NCBI GenBank assembly: GCA_000690595.2
Contig: JHUT02000014.1
Coordinates: forward strand, 1-64,000
Reading direction: 5' to 3'
Length of the DNA stretch: 64,000 nt
Source of the DNA: Natrinema mahii
GTDB lineage: Archaea; Halobacteriota; Halobacteria; Halobacteriales; Natrialbaceae
Part shown: in pieces, positions 46,123 to 54,560 of the stretch
How the letters are laid out: every line of letters begins with the position of its first letter
Position numbering within the stretch: the stretch's first letter is position 1
Program-made: the position numbers and the translations under genes
The notes under the pieces: generated by a model
What the model was told of the DNA's origin: nothing
The model's input: only the letters and a program-made list of their open reading frames with translations
Databases searched by the model: none

Positions 46123-46527
46123 TCAGCGCAACTGGTAGGTCTCGTCCTCGTCGTCGAGTTCGTCGAGCAACAGGATTTCCTCGTCCTCGTCCTCGAGGCG
46201 GTCCTGCAGGTCGTTGACGTAGGCCTTGTACTCCTCGAGTTGCTCCCGGAGGTGTTCGGCCTCGAGTTCGAGCCGCTCGTGTTCGCGAACGAACTGCTTT
46301 GGCACCTCGACGGTCGGCGGGAACGAGACGTCAGCCCCCTCGTCTGTGCGGACTTCGAGGTCCGTCTCGGGGACGACCTCGACCTGACCGTCGTGTTCGA
46401 CCAGTTGGTCGACGTAGTCCCGGAAGACGGCCGACAGCGAGATGTCGCGCTCCTCGGCGATCGCCTGCAGCGCCTCGAAGGCGTCCTCGTTGACCCGGAA
46501 CGAGATGGTCTTGTTCTTGTTCCCCAT
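46123..46527 (-). CDS. Ribbon-helix-helix protein with C-terminal coiled coil
   Basis: This is a 134-residue protein. KTISFRVNEDAFEALQAIAE then ERDISLSAVFRDYVDQL forms a CopG-like ribbon-helix-helix. A short acidic linker leads to residues about 84-115 (REHERLELEAEHLREQLEEY), a likely coiled coil, and an acidic tail. The coiled coil would let dimers join or bind a partner. Small haloarchaeal RHH proteins of this type include cell-division regulators, but this one is longer and its targets are unknown. Confidence 0.85.
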   Translation of the reverse strand: MGNKNKTISFRVNEDAFEALQAIAEERDISLSAVFRDYVDQLVEHDGQVEVVPETDLEVRTDEGADVSFPPTVEVPKQFVREHERLELEAEHLREQLEEYKAYVNDLQDRLEDEDEEILLLDELDDEDETYQLR

Positions 46528-46676
46528 CGATAGCCGTATTCGTCGTTCCTGATACTTAACGATTCGTCAGACGAAGGGTGTCGCGGCGGTCTACGGTCGC
46601 GCTCGAGCGACGCGCGTGGATCGCCGCGACCGTCCGTGACCCGACAGGCTATCCGCTTTGAGGCCCAACGCGGCGT

Positions 46677-47657
46677 ATGCTGACTGACACGCCGGGACTC
46701 CACCACGTGACCGGGATCGTCGGGGATGCCCAGTCGGCGATCGACTGCTACGGCGGCGTCCTCGGGCTCCGGCTCGTCACGCAGACGGTCAACTTCGAGG
46801 ATATCCTCCAGCACCACCTCTACTTCGGCGACGCCGCGGGGACGCCGGGGACGGTCCTGACCCACTTCGCGGATCCCCACGGCGAGCCCGGACGGCACGG
46901 GGCACCCCAGCCCGAATCGGTCGCGTTCGTCGTCCCCGACGGCTCGCTCGCGTACTGGGCGGACCGGCTCGCGGACCACGATATCGACATCGAAGGGCCG
47001 CTCGAGCGGTTCGACGAACGGGTGCTGCGCGTTGCCGACCCCGCGGGGACGCGACTCGAACTCGTCGCCGGGCCGCCCGTCCCGAGCGCCGTCGAGCCCT
47101 GGACTGGCGGACCGGTGCCGACCGACCACGCGATCCGCGGTCTTCACGGGGTCGCGACGTTGTCGGTCAATCCCTACGCGACCGCGAGCGCGCTCGAAAC
47201 GCTCGGCTTCGAACGCGAGGCGGCAGACGGCGATCGGATCCGGTACCGGGCGTCCGGGACGCGGGCGACGGTCGTTGACGTCCTCGATCGCGACGCGGCG
47301 TTCGGCCGCGAGGGACGGGGAACGCTGCACCACGTCGCGGTCCGGGTCGAGGAAGAAGACGCCCTCCACGAGTGGCGCAACCTGTTCGACGAGCGCGGAT
47401 ACGATGTCTCCCGCGTGAAAGACCGGCACGTCTTCCACTCGCTGTACGTCCGGGAACCGGGCGGTATCCTCCTCGAACTGGCCACGGAGACCGACGGCGT
47501 CGCAGCCAGCGGGCCGACCGGCGGCCCCGGCGAGTCGCTGTACCTACCCGAGTGGTTCGAACGCGATCGGGACCTGATCGAGAGTCAACTCCCCGAGTTG
47601 ACGGTGCCGGCCGGGAGCGGGGTCGACGAGAGCGGCGACCCGGTCGGGGACCGATGA
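46677..47657 (+). CDS. VOC-superfamily ring-cleaving dioxygenase-like protein (MhqO-like)
   Basis: This is a 326-residue protein with two tandem glyoxalase/dioxygenase modules. GLHHVTGIVGDAQSAIDCYG and LHGVATLSVNPYATASALE start the two halves, and metal ligands sit at His9-type positions, at GTLHHVAVRV and in GGILLELATETD (Glu). The order matches MhqO-type extradiol dioxygenases that act on quinones or catechols. Its stop overlaps the next gene (ATGA), an esterase/hydrolase, as in the bacterial mhq detoxification clusters. Confidence 0.85.
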   Translation: MLTDTPGLHHVTGIVGDAQSAIDCYGGVLGLRLVTQTVNFEDILQHHLYFGDAAGTPGTVLTHFADPHGEPGRHGAPQPESVAFVVPDGSLAYWADRLADHDIDIEGPLERFDERVLRVADPAGTRLELVAGPPVPSAVEPWTGGPVPTDHAIRGLHGVATLSVNPYATASALETLGFEREAADGDRIRYRASGTRATVVDVLDRDAAFGREGRGTLHHVAVRVEEEDALHEWRNLFDERGYDVSRVKDRHVFHSLYVREPGGILLELATETDGVAASGPTGGPGESLYLPEWFERDRDLIESQLPELTVPAGSGVDESGDPVGDR

Positions 47658-48325
47658 CCGGGACCGGAAACCCGATGGACGGTGTCTCGGGACCCCACGC
47701 CGGCCGACCACTGCTCACCGCCGGCGCGCCAGCGCTGGCCGCCGAGGCCGCGCTCGTGTGCTGTCACGGCCGCGGCGCGACTGCGCAGGGCGTTATCAAC
47801 CTCATGGCCCCTGCCGTTCGCCACGGCGTCGCCGTCCTCGCTCCCGACGCCGAACGCAGTCGCTGGTACCGCAGACCCGCGACCGCCCCCCGAGCCGAGA
47901 ACGAGCCGTGGCTCTCCTCGAGCGTCGACTGCGTGGCGGCGGCCCTCGAGTCGGCGGCCGAGATCGGCGTCCCGCCCGAGCGGACCGTCATCGCGGGCTT
48001 CTCGCAGGGAGCCTGCGTCGCCGCCGAATTCGCCCGCCGGAATCCAGCCCAGTACGGCGGGCTCGCCGTCCTCTCGGGAACGCTCCCCGGGACGCTCGCC
48101 GAACTCGAGGCGACCGCGATCGACGGCTCGCTCGCGGGGACGCCGCTCCTACTGGGCTACGGCGCCGACGACCCACACGTCGATTCGGCCCACGTCACCG
48201 AGACGGCCCGGATCTTCGAAGAGGCGGCCGCCGCGGTCGACGAGCGGCGGTATCCCGAGACCGGCCACGAAGTCACCGACGACGAGTTCGACGGCGTTGG
48301 GGCGCTGCTTGAGGCCGCGCTGTAG
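47654..48325 (+). CDS. Alpha/beta hydrolase, phospholipase/carboxylesterase type (MhqD-like)
   Basis: This is a 223-residue protein. The catalytic Ser lies in VIAGFSQGACVAAEFARR, Asp in LLLGYGADDPHVD and His in YPETGHEVTDDE. LVCCHGRGATAQGVINLM forms the oxyanion hole. The start ATG overlaps the stop of the dioxygenase gene. The pairing suggests a small operon for removal of quinones or similar electrophiles. The exact substrate is unknown. Confidence 0.85.
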   Translation: MTGTGNPMDGVSGPHAGRPLLTAGAPALAAEAALVCCHGRGATAQGVINLMAPAVRHGVAVLAPDAERSRWYRRPATAPRAENEPWLSSSVDCVAAALESAAEIGVPPERTVIAGFSQGACVAAEFARRNPAQYGGLAVLSGTLPGTLAELEATAIDGSLAGTPLLLGYGADDPHVDSAHVTETARIFEEAAAAVDERRYPETGHEVTDDEFDGVGALLEAAL

Positions 48326-48338
48326 CTTGCGGTTCGAC

Positions 48339-48350
48339 TAAAACAAAAAA
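48339..48350 (-). terminator. T-rich terminator of the rpa operon
   Basis: On the minus strand, TTTTTTGTTTTAG lies about 20 bases after the stop of the RPA-associated gene. A T-run alone can stop archaeal RNA polymerase. Confidence 0.4.
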
Positions 48351-48370
48351 CCGGTCGACTGGTCCAGCCG

Positions 48371-49015
48371 TCAGACCGTCGCTTCGGCGTCGTCGGGCTC
48401 CTCGACGTCCTCGAGTTGCTCGAGCGCCTGGATCACGTCGTTGCGGTAGTTGACGACCGGCGAGTCGTAGCGCTCGCGGGCCATCTCGGCGTACTCGTTC
48501 GTGGGTGCGGTTGAGCCGCTTTCGGGCGCTTCCTGTTCGGCTTCCCACGCCTCGAATGCCTCGATGCGGTCGAGGGTGCGTTCGGCGGTTTCGACGACCC
48601 AGCGGTCGCGGGTGGCGTCATCGACGACCGCGATGGACTCGGGTCGCAGGGAGACGTTGACCGTGCCGTCGTCGGTCTCGTAGGTGCGTGGTTTGCCGAC
48701 GATCGAGACGTACGCCGGCGGTTCGGTATCTCGCAGGACCGCGGCGGCTTCGGGCTGGTACTGTCCGGCGTAGACGAAGAACGTCCCGGTCGGGTCGATG
48801 ACCCGGCCGCGCCAGTACTCGCTGTCGTCGCCGACGTCTTCGGTCTCGGTCAGGGTACCGGTGACGAACACGCGGTTCGCGCGGTCGCCCGTCGGGAGCA
48901 GCGCGTAGTTGGGCGCGCGCTCGTCGTCGCTCTCTTTGAAGGTGTACGTCGAGTCGTTGAATTCGGACGCGAAGACGCGGCGGGCGACTTCGCGGGTGAG
49001 TTCTGTCTGGCTCAT
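48371..49015 (-). CDS. rpap3: RPA-associated protein (COG3390 type)
   Basis: This 214-residue protein starts MSQTELTREVARRVFASEFN and contains DRANRVFVTGTLTETEDVGD, YWRGRVIDPTGTFFVYAGQY and PPAYVSIVGKPRTYE, an OB-fold-like partner of replication protein A. It begins 1 bp after the RPA stop. In Haloferax the rpa3-rpap3 pair has this two-gene order, unlike the rpa1 operon, which also holds a phosphoesterase. The proteins bind each other and help DNA repair. Symbol from gene order and size. Confidence 0.83.
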   Translation of the reverse strand: MSQTELTREVARRVFASEFNDSTYTFKESDDERAPNYALLPTGDRANRVFVTGTLTETEDVGDDSEYWRGRVIDPTGTFFVYAGQYQPEAAAVLRDTEPPAYVSIVGKPRTYETDDGTVNVSLRPESIAVVDDATRDRWVVETAERTLDRIEAFEAWEAEQEAPESGSTAPTNEYAEMARERYDSPVVNYRNDVIQALEQLEDVEEPDDAEATV

Positions 49016-49016
49016 C

Positions 49017-49946
49017 TCACATCGACCTCGCTTTGATCAGCAGTTCCTCGCCATCGATCGGCCCGTCGAGTTCCTCGACGTCGTCGGCCAGCACGTACCG
49101 GCCGAAGGTCGGCCCCTCGATGCGGTAGTAGGTGCCGACGATGTCCTCGCGGATCTCGTCGGCGACGATGGTCGTGTCCAAGGCGTCCATCGCCATCTCC
49201 TTGGCCTCCTCTAAGCTCAGCCCCGTCAGGTTCTCGGTAGCGTCCTTGTCGAAGATGACCTCGTGGGCGTCGATGCCGTCGTCGACGACGGCCTTGATGC
49301 GGAGGTCGAACTCGCCTTCGCCCTCGCCGTGTTCGTTACAGCGCCCGTTCTGGAGGACGCGGGTACAGCCCTCCTCGGGACAGCGCTTGATCAGCCCGCT
49401 GCCGCTTTGCATGTCGACCAGCGCGCCCTCGACCTCGCTGGTGTCGTTGCCGACTTCGAGGTCCTCGTCGAGTTCCTCGATCACCGTCGTCGAGTTGAGT
49501 TTGACCGAGTACCGGCCCTGGTACTCGTCGGTGACGACGTTGCGAAGTTCGTAGACGCCGCCCTCCTCGAGCGCGGGGAGGTCGGACTTTGCCCACTTGG
49601 TGAACTTGATCGTCCCCGTCGGGTCGCCCAGCAGGCCGACCTGCGCGACGGAGTCGCTGCGGGGGTCCCAGAGTTCGATGACCTTCGCGGTCAGGTCGAT
49701 CCACTCCTCGGGCTCGTCGACGTCCTCGACGTTGGCCGCCTCGCTGTCGCCGCCCGAGATGTCCTCGCGCTCGAGGCCGGCCTCCTCTAAGTAGTGGTTG
49801 GTGACGCTCCGGCGCGCCTCGTCCATCGGTACTTTGTACTCGTCGACGAGCGTCGTCAGGCGCTCTTCGACGTCCTCGACGTCGACGTCGAGGTGGTCCG
49901 AAAACTGCTCGTGGATGTCGTCCGCGTGTTGTCGTACGTCGCTCAT
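49017..49946 (-). CDS. rpa3: Replication protein A, single-strand DNA-binding (RPA3-like)
   Basis: This is a 309-residue protein. An N-terminal helical region (DDIHEQFSDHLDVDVEDVEE) is followed by an OB fold (WIDLTAKVIELWDPRSDSVA, VGLLGDPTGTIKFTKWAKSD) and a zinc finger CPEEGCTRVLQNGRCNEHG near residue 190. It then has a C-terminal domain with VGTYYRIEGPTFGRYVLADD. Length fits RPA3 (about 310) rather than the longer RPA1. It binds ssDNA in replication and repair. ATG 49946 (MSDVRQH) is chosen over one three codons upstream. Confidence 0.88.
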   Translation of the reverse strand: MSDVRQHADDIHEQFSDHLDVDVEDVEERLTTLVDEYKVPMDEARRSVTNHYLEEAGLEREDISGGDSEAANVEDVDEPEEWIDLTAKVIELWDPRSDSVAQVGLLGDPTGTIKFTKWAKSDLPALEEGGVYELRNVVTDEYQGRYSVKLNSTTVIEELDEDLEVGNDTSEVEGALVDMQSGSGLIKRCPEEGCTRVLQNGRCNEHGEGEGEFDLRIKAVVDDGIDAHEVIFDKDATENLTGLSLEEAKEMAMDALDTTIVADEIREDIVGTYYRIEGPTFGRYVLADDVEELDGPIDGEELLIKARSM

Positions 49947-50126
49947 TGGCTTCACGCCTCCTCTTCGGTTTCAGTGGGAGGCATACGTCCGTTCGCTCCC
50001 GATGGTATTTAAACTACCGCCACCGGAGCGAAAGTGAACGGCGGCGGAAGAAACCGCAAGACGGCGTCGCGGGGCCGATTCGGAACGCCGATCGCAGCGG
50101 TGTCGACGGGTCCCGCGACCGGCGGT

Positions 50127-50210
50127 TATAGTAGCCGCTGACAGTCATTGCACACCTGATCGCATGACAACGTTGCGATCAGTGTGTGAATCGTTTCAAC
50201 GGCTACTATA
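50127..50210. repeat. 84-bp hairpin repeat, copy B (MITE-like), overlapping a gene end
   Basis: This copy has the same length as the one at 8412-8495, with 6 mismatches between them. Its terminal inverted repeats are perfect (TATAGTAGCCG/CGGCTACTATA). Its right end covers the last codons and stop of the DHDPS-family gene, so the element has been inserted into, or has become, the gene's 3' end. Confidence 0.85.
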
Positions 50211-51098
50211 CTGCCCGCCGACCTCGAGCGCCGTCTCGAGGGCGTCGCCGATCGCCTCGGTCCCCGCGTCGTCGACGGTGACCAGCGGCGGGCGGACCTC
50301 GGCGGCGTCGAGGACGCCGCGCTCGGTGAGGGCCGTCTTCGTCGCGGGCGCGAAGCCGTGGCTCGTACAGGCCTCGAACAGCGGCGAGATCGCGTCGGAC
50401 TGGAGTTCCCGCCCGCGCTCCGCGTTTGCCTGCTCGAACGCCTCGCCAAGCACTTCGGGGACGACGTTCGACAGCGCGTTGATCCCCCCGTCGGCCCCCA
50501 TCCGCAAGGCGGGCACCAGCAGGGCGTCGTACCCCTGTAGACAGAGGAAGTCGTCGGGGGTCTCCCGCAGCACCGAGAGGAAATAGGAAAGATCGCCGCT
50601 CGAGTCCTTGGTACCGATCGCCGCGTCGCGCTCGGCGACGGCGGCCACGGTCTCGGGTTCGATCCGGTGGCCCGTACACTGCGGGATGTTGTACAGCAGG
50701 ACGGGAAGCGCCGCCTCCTCGAGGACGGCCTCGAAGAACGCTCGATTGCCGTCGGGCGCGTTCGCCGTCGTGAAATACGGCGCGACGATCGCGGCGGCAT
50801 CGGCTCCCGCCTCGGCCGCGCGGTCGATGGCTGTGACGGTGTCGGCGACGCTTGTGGCGGCCGCACCGGCGACGACCGGGACGTCGACGCGGTCGACGGT
50901 CGCCGCGACGACCCGGCGCTGCTCGTCGGCGGTCAGGCTCGGGAACTCGCCGGTCGTCCCGCAGGGAAAAACCGCGTCGATGCCGCCGTCTTCGAGATGG
51001 GCGAGCAGGTCGATCAAGGCCGCCTCGTCGATCGCGCCGTCGTCGAAGGGGGTCACCGTCGGCGCGGTGATTCCCCGAAGTGCATCGCGGATAGCCAT
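50196..51098 (-). CDS. Dihydrodipicolinate synthase/N-acetylneuraminate lyase family aldolase
   Basis: This 300-residue class I aldolase barrel has GTTGEFPSL (substrate carboxylate site), the catalytic Tyr in VLLYNIPQCTGHRI, and the Schiff-base Lys in AAIGTKDSSGD. It could be a lysine-pathway DapA or a 2-keto-3-deoxysugar-acid aldolase; motifs alone do not decide. ATG 51098 (MAIRDALRGI) is preferred. The last residues YSSR and the stop TGA are read from the inverted repeat of the 84-bp element at 50127-50210, so the original C-terminus may have been altered. Confidence 0.87.
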   Translation of the reverse strand: MAIRDALRGITAPTVTPFDDGAIDEAALIDLLAHLEDGGIDAVFPCGTTGEFPSLTADEQRRVVAATVDRVDVPVVAGAAATSVADTVTAIDRAAEAGADAAAIVAPYFTTANAPDGNRAFFEAVLEEAALPVLLYNIPQCTGHRIEPETVAAVAERDAAIGTKDSSGDLSYFLSVLRETPDDFLCLQGYDALLVPALRMGADGGINALSNVVPEVLGEAFEQANAERGRELQSDAISPLFEACTSHGFAPATKTALTERGVLDAAEVRPPLVTVDDAGTEAIGDALETALEVGGQYSSR

Positions 51099-51209
51099 GC
51101 TCGTTGCCTCCGTCGGGACGATGAAAATCGTTCGCATCGGTTCCGCAAGCCGTCGCCGCGCCTCCGACCACCGGCGGGCCTATGTGTCCGGCGGTCGAAC
51201 CACGGGGCA

Positions 51210-51521
51210 ATGGCGGATCAGCGTCGACTCGAGCGGTTCCTGCGCTCGACGCTGCAGGGAGCCGGCGAGCAGTTCGAGGAGCTTCGCAGATCGACCGACG
51301 GCCAGCTCGAGGAGGCCCGCGAGGCCTACGAGGTGGCGCGAAACGCCCGCGAGTTGCCCACCGACGAGGCGGGCCGGGCGAAGATCGTCTGTCGGCGCTA
51401 CGCCCAACAGCGGGCGGCGAAGTTAGACGAGGAGTACCGACCGGCCTGTTACGAGGCGGACCACCCCGACTGCGAGGGCTGTGCCGAGGATGTCCAACGC
51501 GGGCGGATCGAGACCTGGTGA
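51210..51521 (+). CDS. DUF7091-like haloarchaeal protein
   Basis: This 103-residue protein begins MADQRRLERFLRSTLQGAGE and has helices around EELRRSTDGQLEEAREAYEV. It ends in YEADHPDCEGCAEDVQRG with paired Cys. I recall it as DUF7091. Divergent long frames through this region are shadows of the neighbouring aldolase. It stops one base before the nucleotidyltransferase start, so the two form an operon. Function is unknown. Confidence 0.7.
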   Translation: MADQRRLERFLRSTLQGAGEQFEELRRSTDGQLEEAREAYEVARNARELPTDEAGRAKIVCRRYAQQRAAKLDEEYRPACYEADHPDCEGCAEDVQRGRIETW

Positions 51522-51522
51522 G

Positions 51523-52563
51523 ATGGATCGGCCCGTCGTCGCCTGCGTCCTCGCCGGGGGCATCGGCAGCCGGCTCTATCCCGCGAGTCGGGGGGATCGC
51601 CCCAAGCAGTTCCTCGAGTTCGGCGGCGACCGATCGCTGCTCTCGCGGACGATGGACCGGACGGCCGTCGCCGACGAGCGCTACGTCCTGACCCGCGAGA
51701 CGTTCGCCGACGCGGTTCACGACCACGCGCCCGAGGCGGGCCTGCTGGTCGAACCCGCGGGCAAGGACACCGGGCCGGCGCTGGTCTACGCCGCCTGGCG
51801 ACTCCGCGAGCGGTTCGACCAGGAGCCGGTCCTCGTCTGTCTCCCCAGTGACCACCACGTCGGCGACGACGCTGCCTTCGCCGCCCGCCTCGAGCGCGCC
51901 GCCGAAATCGCCGCCGAGACCGACGGGCTCGTGACGCTGGGCGTCGATCCCACGCGGCCGGCGACGGGCTACGGCTATATCGTCCCCGCGAGCGACGACG
52001 GCAGCCTCGAGGGGACGACGGCGGACTACGCCGCCGTCGAGCGCTTCACCGAGAAACCCGACCGCGAGGAAGCGCGGCGGCTCCGCGAGGCGGGCGCGTA
52101 CTGGAACGCCGGCATCTTCGCCTGGACGCCCGGCGCGCTCTTGCGGGAGGCGCGGGACTCGCCGCTCGCATCGCTGGTCGACGCCCTCGAGGCCGGCGAA
52201 CCCGAGCGCGGCTTCGACGCGATCGACGCGGTCAGCGTCGACTACGCGATTATGGAACGGGCAAGCGACGTCTTCGTGACGCCGTTATCGGTGGGCTGGG
52301 ACGACCTCGGGACGTGGGACGCGGTCGGGCGGACCCGATCGAGCCCCGACGCGGACGCGACGAACGACCGCGTCGCCGGCGAGATCCTGTCGCTCGACGC
52401 AGCGGACAACGTCGTCGCCGCGCCCGATCGGCACGTCTCCCTGCTCGAGGTCGAGGACCTGATCGTCGCCGCCTACGACGATCGGATCCTCGTCGCGCCG
52501 CGGGAGTCGTCACAGCGGGTTCGAGACGTCGTCGACCGACTCCGCGAACGCGACGCGTTCTGA
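51523..52563 (+). CDS. Mannose-1-phosphate guanylyltransferase
   Basis: This is a 346-residue nucleotidyltransferase that makes GDP-mannose from mannose 1-phosphate and GTP. The pyrophosphorylase motif is CVLAGGIGSRLYPASRGDRP with KQFLEF following. Further family marks are PAGKDTGPALVYAA, LVCLPSDHHVGDD, GYGYIVPAS, VERFTEKPD, YWNAGIFAWTP and VGWDDLGTWDAV. GDP-mannose feeds protein glycosylation and polysaccharides. It overlaps no gene but follows the DUF7091-like gene by one base. Confidence 0.93.
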   Translation: MDRPVVACVLAGGIGSRLYPASRGDRPKQFLEFGGDRSLLSRTMDRTAVADERYVLTRETFADAVHDHAPEAGLLVEPAGKDTGPALVYAAWRLRERFDQEPVLVCLPSDHHVGDDAAFAARLERAAEIAAETDGLVTLGVDPTRPATGYGYIVPASDDGSLEGTTADYAAVERFTEKPDREEARRLREAGAYWNAGIFAWTPGALLREARDSPLASLVDALEAGEPERGFDAIDAVSVDYAIMERASDVFVTPLSVGWDDLGTWDAVGRTRSSPDADATNDRVAGEILSLDAADNVVAAPDRHVSLLEVEDLIVAAYDDRILVAPRESSQRVRDVVDRLRERDAF

Positions 52564-52601
52564 GAAACGGCGGCGGAAAACAGCGAAAGCGAGTGTACTT
52601 G

Positions 52602-52811
52602 TCAGCTCGAGCCGGCTGCTCCCGTCCCGCCGTTACCGTCTTCCGGCCACACTGCCCAGAGGAGGAGCCCGATAACGAGGACGCCTCCGAGGGCGAGCGA
52701 TTCGAGGATCGAGAGTTTGATCCCGAACCACGACAGGGCCGTCCGGAACTCGACGACGAACGGGACCAGGAAGGCCACGACGACCAGTAGCGCCCCCTTC
52801 GAGATGCGCAT
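52602..52811 (-). CDS. cbaC: CbaC, small membrane subunit of the ba3 oxidase operon
   Basis: This 69-residue protein has two membrane helices (GALLVVVAFLVPFVVEF and LGGVLVIGLLLWAVWPE) and a Gly/Thr/Ala tail. It starts directly after the CbaA stop, last in the cbaDBAC order described for Natronomonas pharaonis. The role of CbaC is not settled, and the assignment here rests mainly on position and topology. Confidence 0.8.
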   Translation of the reverse strand: MRISKGALLVVVAFLVPFVVEFRTALSWFGIKLSILESLALGGVLVIGLLLWAVWPEDGNGGTGAAGSS

Positions 52812-54560
52812 CTAGCGGATCACCTCACTGAGCGATTCAATGACGGCGGGGTCGACCCACGTCGAGAGCCTGAAGCCCTCGATGTCGGGTCCGAAGAGGC
52901 CGCCGGCGTCGATGATGCTCGCGAGCGGAAGCGTGTACGCGATGATCACGAGGACGACGGCGATCGCGGTCCAGAGCTTGAGGTTGTCGAGGATGCGCGG
53001 CGAGTCCTCGGCTCCGGAGAGCGTATCCGCGTAGGTGTTGTCGGGGATCGACTCGCTGTTGCTACCGATCGAGGTCATGACCATGTTCAGGAGGAACAGG
53101 GCAAGCGACAGCGTCAGGATGACCGCGCCGAGTGCGACCTGCATGTTGATCTCGCCGACGGTACCCACGGCGGGCTCGAAGTCGAAGCCCTGGTACTGCG
53201 GTTCGGCGGTCCGGCGGGGAAGCCCGAACAGCCCGGAGCGGTGCATCGCGTTGGTCATGAACGTCATGCCGATGAACCAGAGGACGACCTGTCCGAGCGC
53301 GACCGACCGGTTCCAGAGTTCTTTGCCCGTCAGCTGCGGGATGAACCAGTAGGAGGCGGCCATAAACGTCAGCGCGACGGCAGTGCCGACGGTGAGGTGG
53401 AAGTGCCCGACGACCCACCACGTGTTGTGGACGAGGTAGTTGATGTTCATGCCGGCGTTGATCATGCCGGAGAAGCCGGCCGCGGCGAACATCAGGCCCG
53501 CGAGCGCCATCCCGGTGAAGATCGGGTCGCGCCACGGGAGTGCCTTCAGCCAACCGAGGTAGCCCTCACCACCGCGCTGGCGCGCGCCGTGTTCCATGCT
53601 CGCGACGACGGTGAAGGCGGTCAGCAGGCTCGGCAGGAGGAGGAACATCGTGTTCGTCATCGCGATGAACTTGTACCCCTCGGCGATGCCCGGATCCAGA
53701 TACTGGTGGTGGATGCCGAGCGGCGTCGAGAGCAGCAGGAACAGCACGAAGACGACGCGTGCAAGCGGGTCGCTGAACAGTTTCCCGCCGGAGAACTTCG
53801 GCAGCATGGTGTACCACATCAGGTACGCCGGCATCAGCCAGAAGTAGACGACGGCGTGGCCGAAGTACCAGAACATCGTCCGGGTCAACAGCGGATTAAC
53901 CGACTCGGTGATCCCCAGCGACCACGGCAGCAGGAACACGAGGATCGACAGGGATACACCGAGCGTGCAGATGTACCAGAACAGCGTCGTCGTCAGGACC
54001 ATGAAGGTCGGCAGTGGGATCCGCTCGTCAGGGTTTTCGCGCCGCCAGGCCAACCACGTCCGGAACCAGTCGACGCCGGCGAGCCAGGAGCCGACGACGA
54101 ACACCACCAAGCCGATGTAGAAGAACGGATGAGCCTCTAGCGGCGCGTAGAACGTAAAGAGGACGTCTGCGTTCAGTTCCGAGCCGAGTATCGACGGCGC
54201 CGACTCGAGGAAGCCGCTAAAGATCGTGATCCCGGCGAGTGCCGCGCCGATGACCATCATGATGTACCAGGCCCAGGTGAACCGGGTGTCGACGACGCCC
54301 CGATCGAGGCTGGTCGTTACCGCCCACGTGAAGGTTCCCACGAGGAAGAAGATCGTAAACACGATCACCAGCAACACGCCGTGGGCGGTCAGGACGGTGT
54401 AGTAGTCGGGTGATTGAATGAACCTGAAGACGTCGGTGCGGTGAAGCGCCTGCACCAACCCGAGCACCCCGCCGATCGCCAGCGCGATGAAGGAACTCCA
54501 GAAGGCGGCCTTGATCACGCGCGCCTCGTCGGGGAACTGATCGAGGTAGGCGTTACGCAT
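52812..54560 (-). CDS. cbaA: CbaA, subunit I of ba3-type cytochrome c oxidase
   Basis: This 582-residue heme-copper oxidase subunit has about 13 membrane helices. The low-spin heme ligand is in VLTAHGVLLVI. The CuB region reads YFGHAVVYFWLMPAYLMWYT (His and the cross-linked Tyr) and LGIHHQYLDPG (two His). Heme ligands are in TWWVVGHFHLTVG. It reduces O2 and pumps protons. GGAGGTG on the minus strand before ATG 54560 fixes that start; a GTG three codons upstream lies inside this site. It overlaps cbaB by 8 bp. Confidence 0.95.
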   Translation of the reverse strand: MRNAYLDQFPDEARVIKAAFWSSFIALAIGGVLGLVQALHRTDVFRFIQSPDYYTVLTAHGVLLVIVFTIFFLVGTFTWAVTTSLDRGVVDTRFTWAWYIMMVIGAALAGITIFSGFLESAPSILGSELNADVLFTFYAPLEAHPFFYIGLVVFVVGSWLAGVDWFRTWLAWRRENPDERIPLPTFMVLTTTLFWYICTLGVSLSILVFLLPWSLGITESVNPLLTRTMFWYFGHAVVYFWLMPAYLMWYTMLPKFSGGKLFSDPLARVVFVLFLLLSTPLGIHHQYLDPGIAEGYKFIAMTNTMFLLLPSLLTAFTVVASMEHGARQRGGEGYLGWLKALPWRDPIFTGMALAGLMFAAAGFSGMINAGMNINYLVHNTWWVVGHFHLTVGTAVALTFMAASYWFIPQLTGKELWNRSVALGQVVLWFIGMTFMTNAMHRSGLFGLPRRTAEPQYQGFDFEPAVGTVGEINMQVALGAVILTLSLALFLLNMVMTSIGSNSESIPDNTYADTLSGAEDSPRILDNLKLWTAIAVVLVIIAYTLPLASIIDAGGLFGPDIEGFRLSTWVDPAVIESLSEVIR

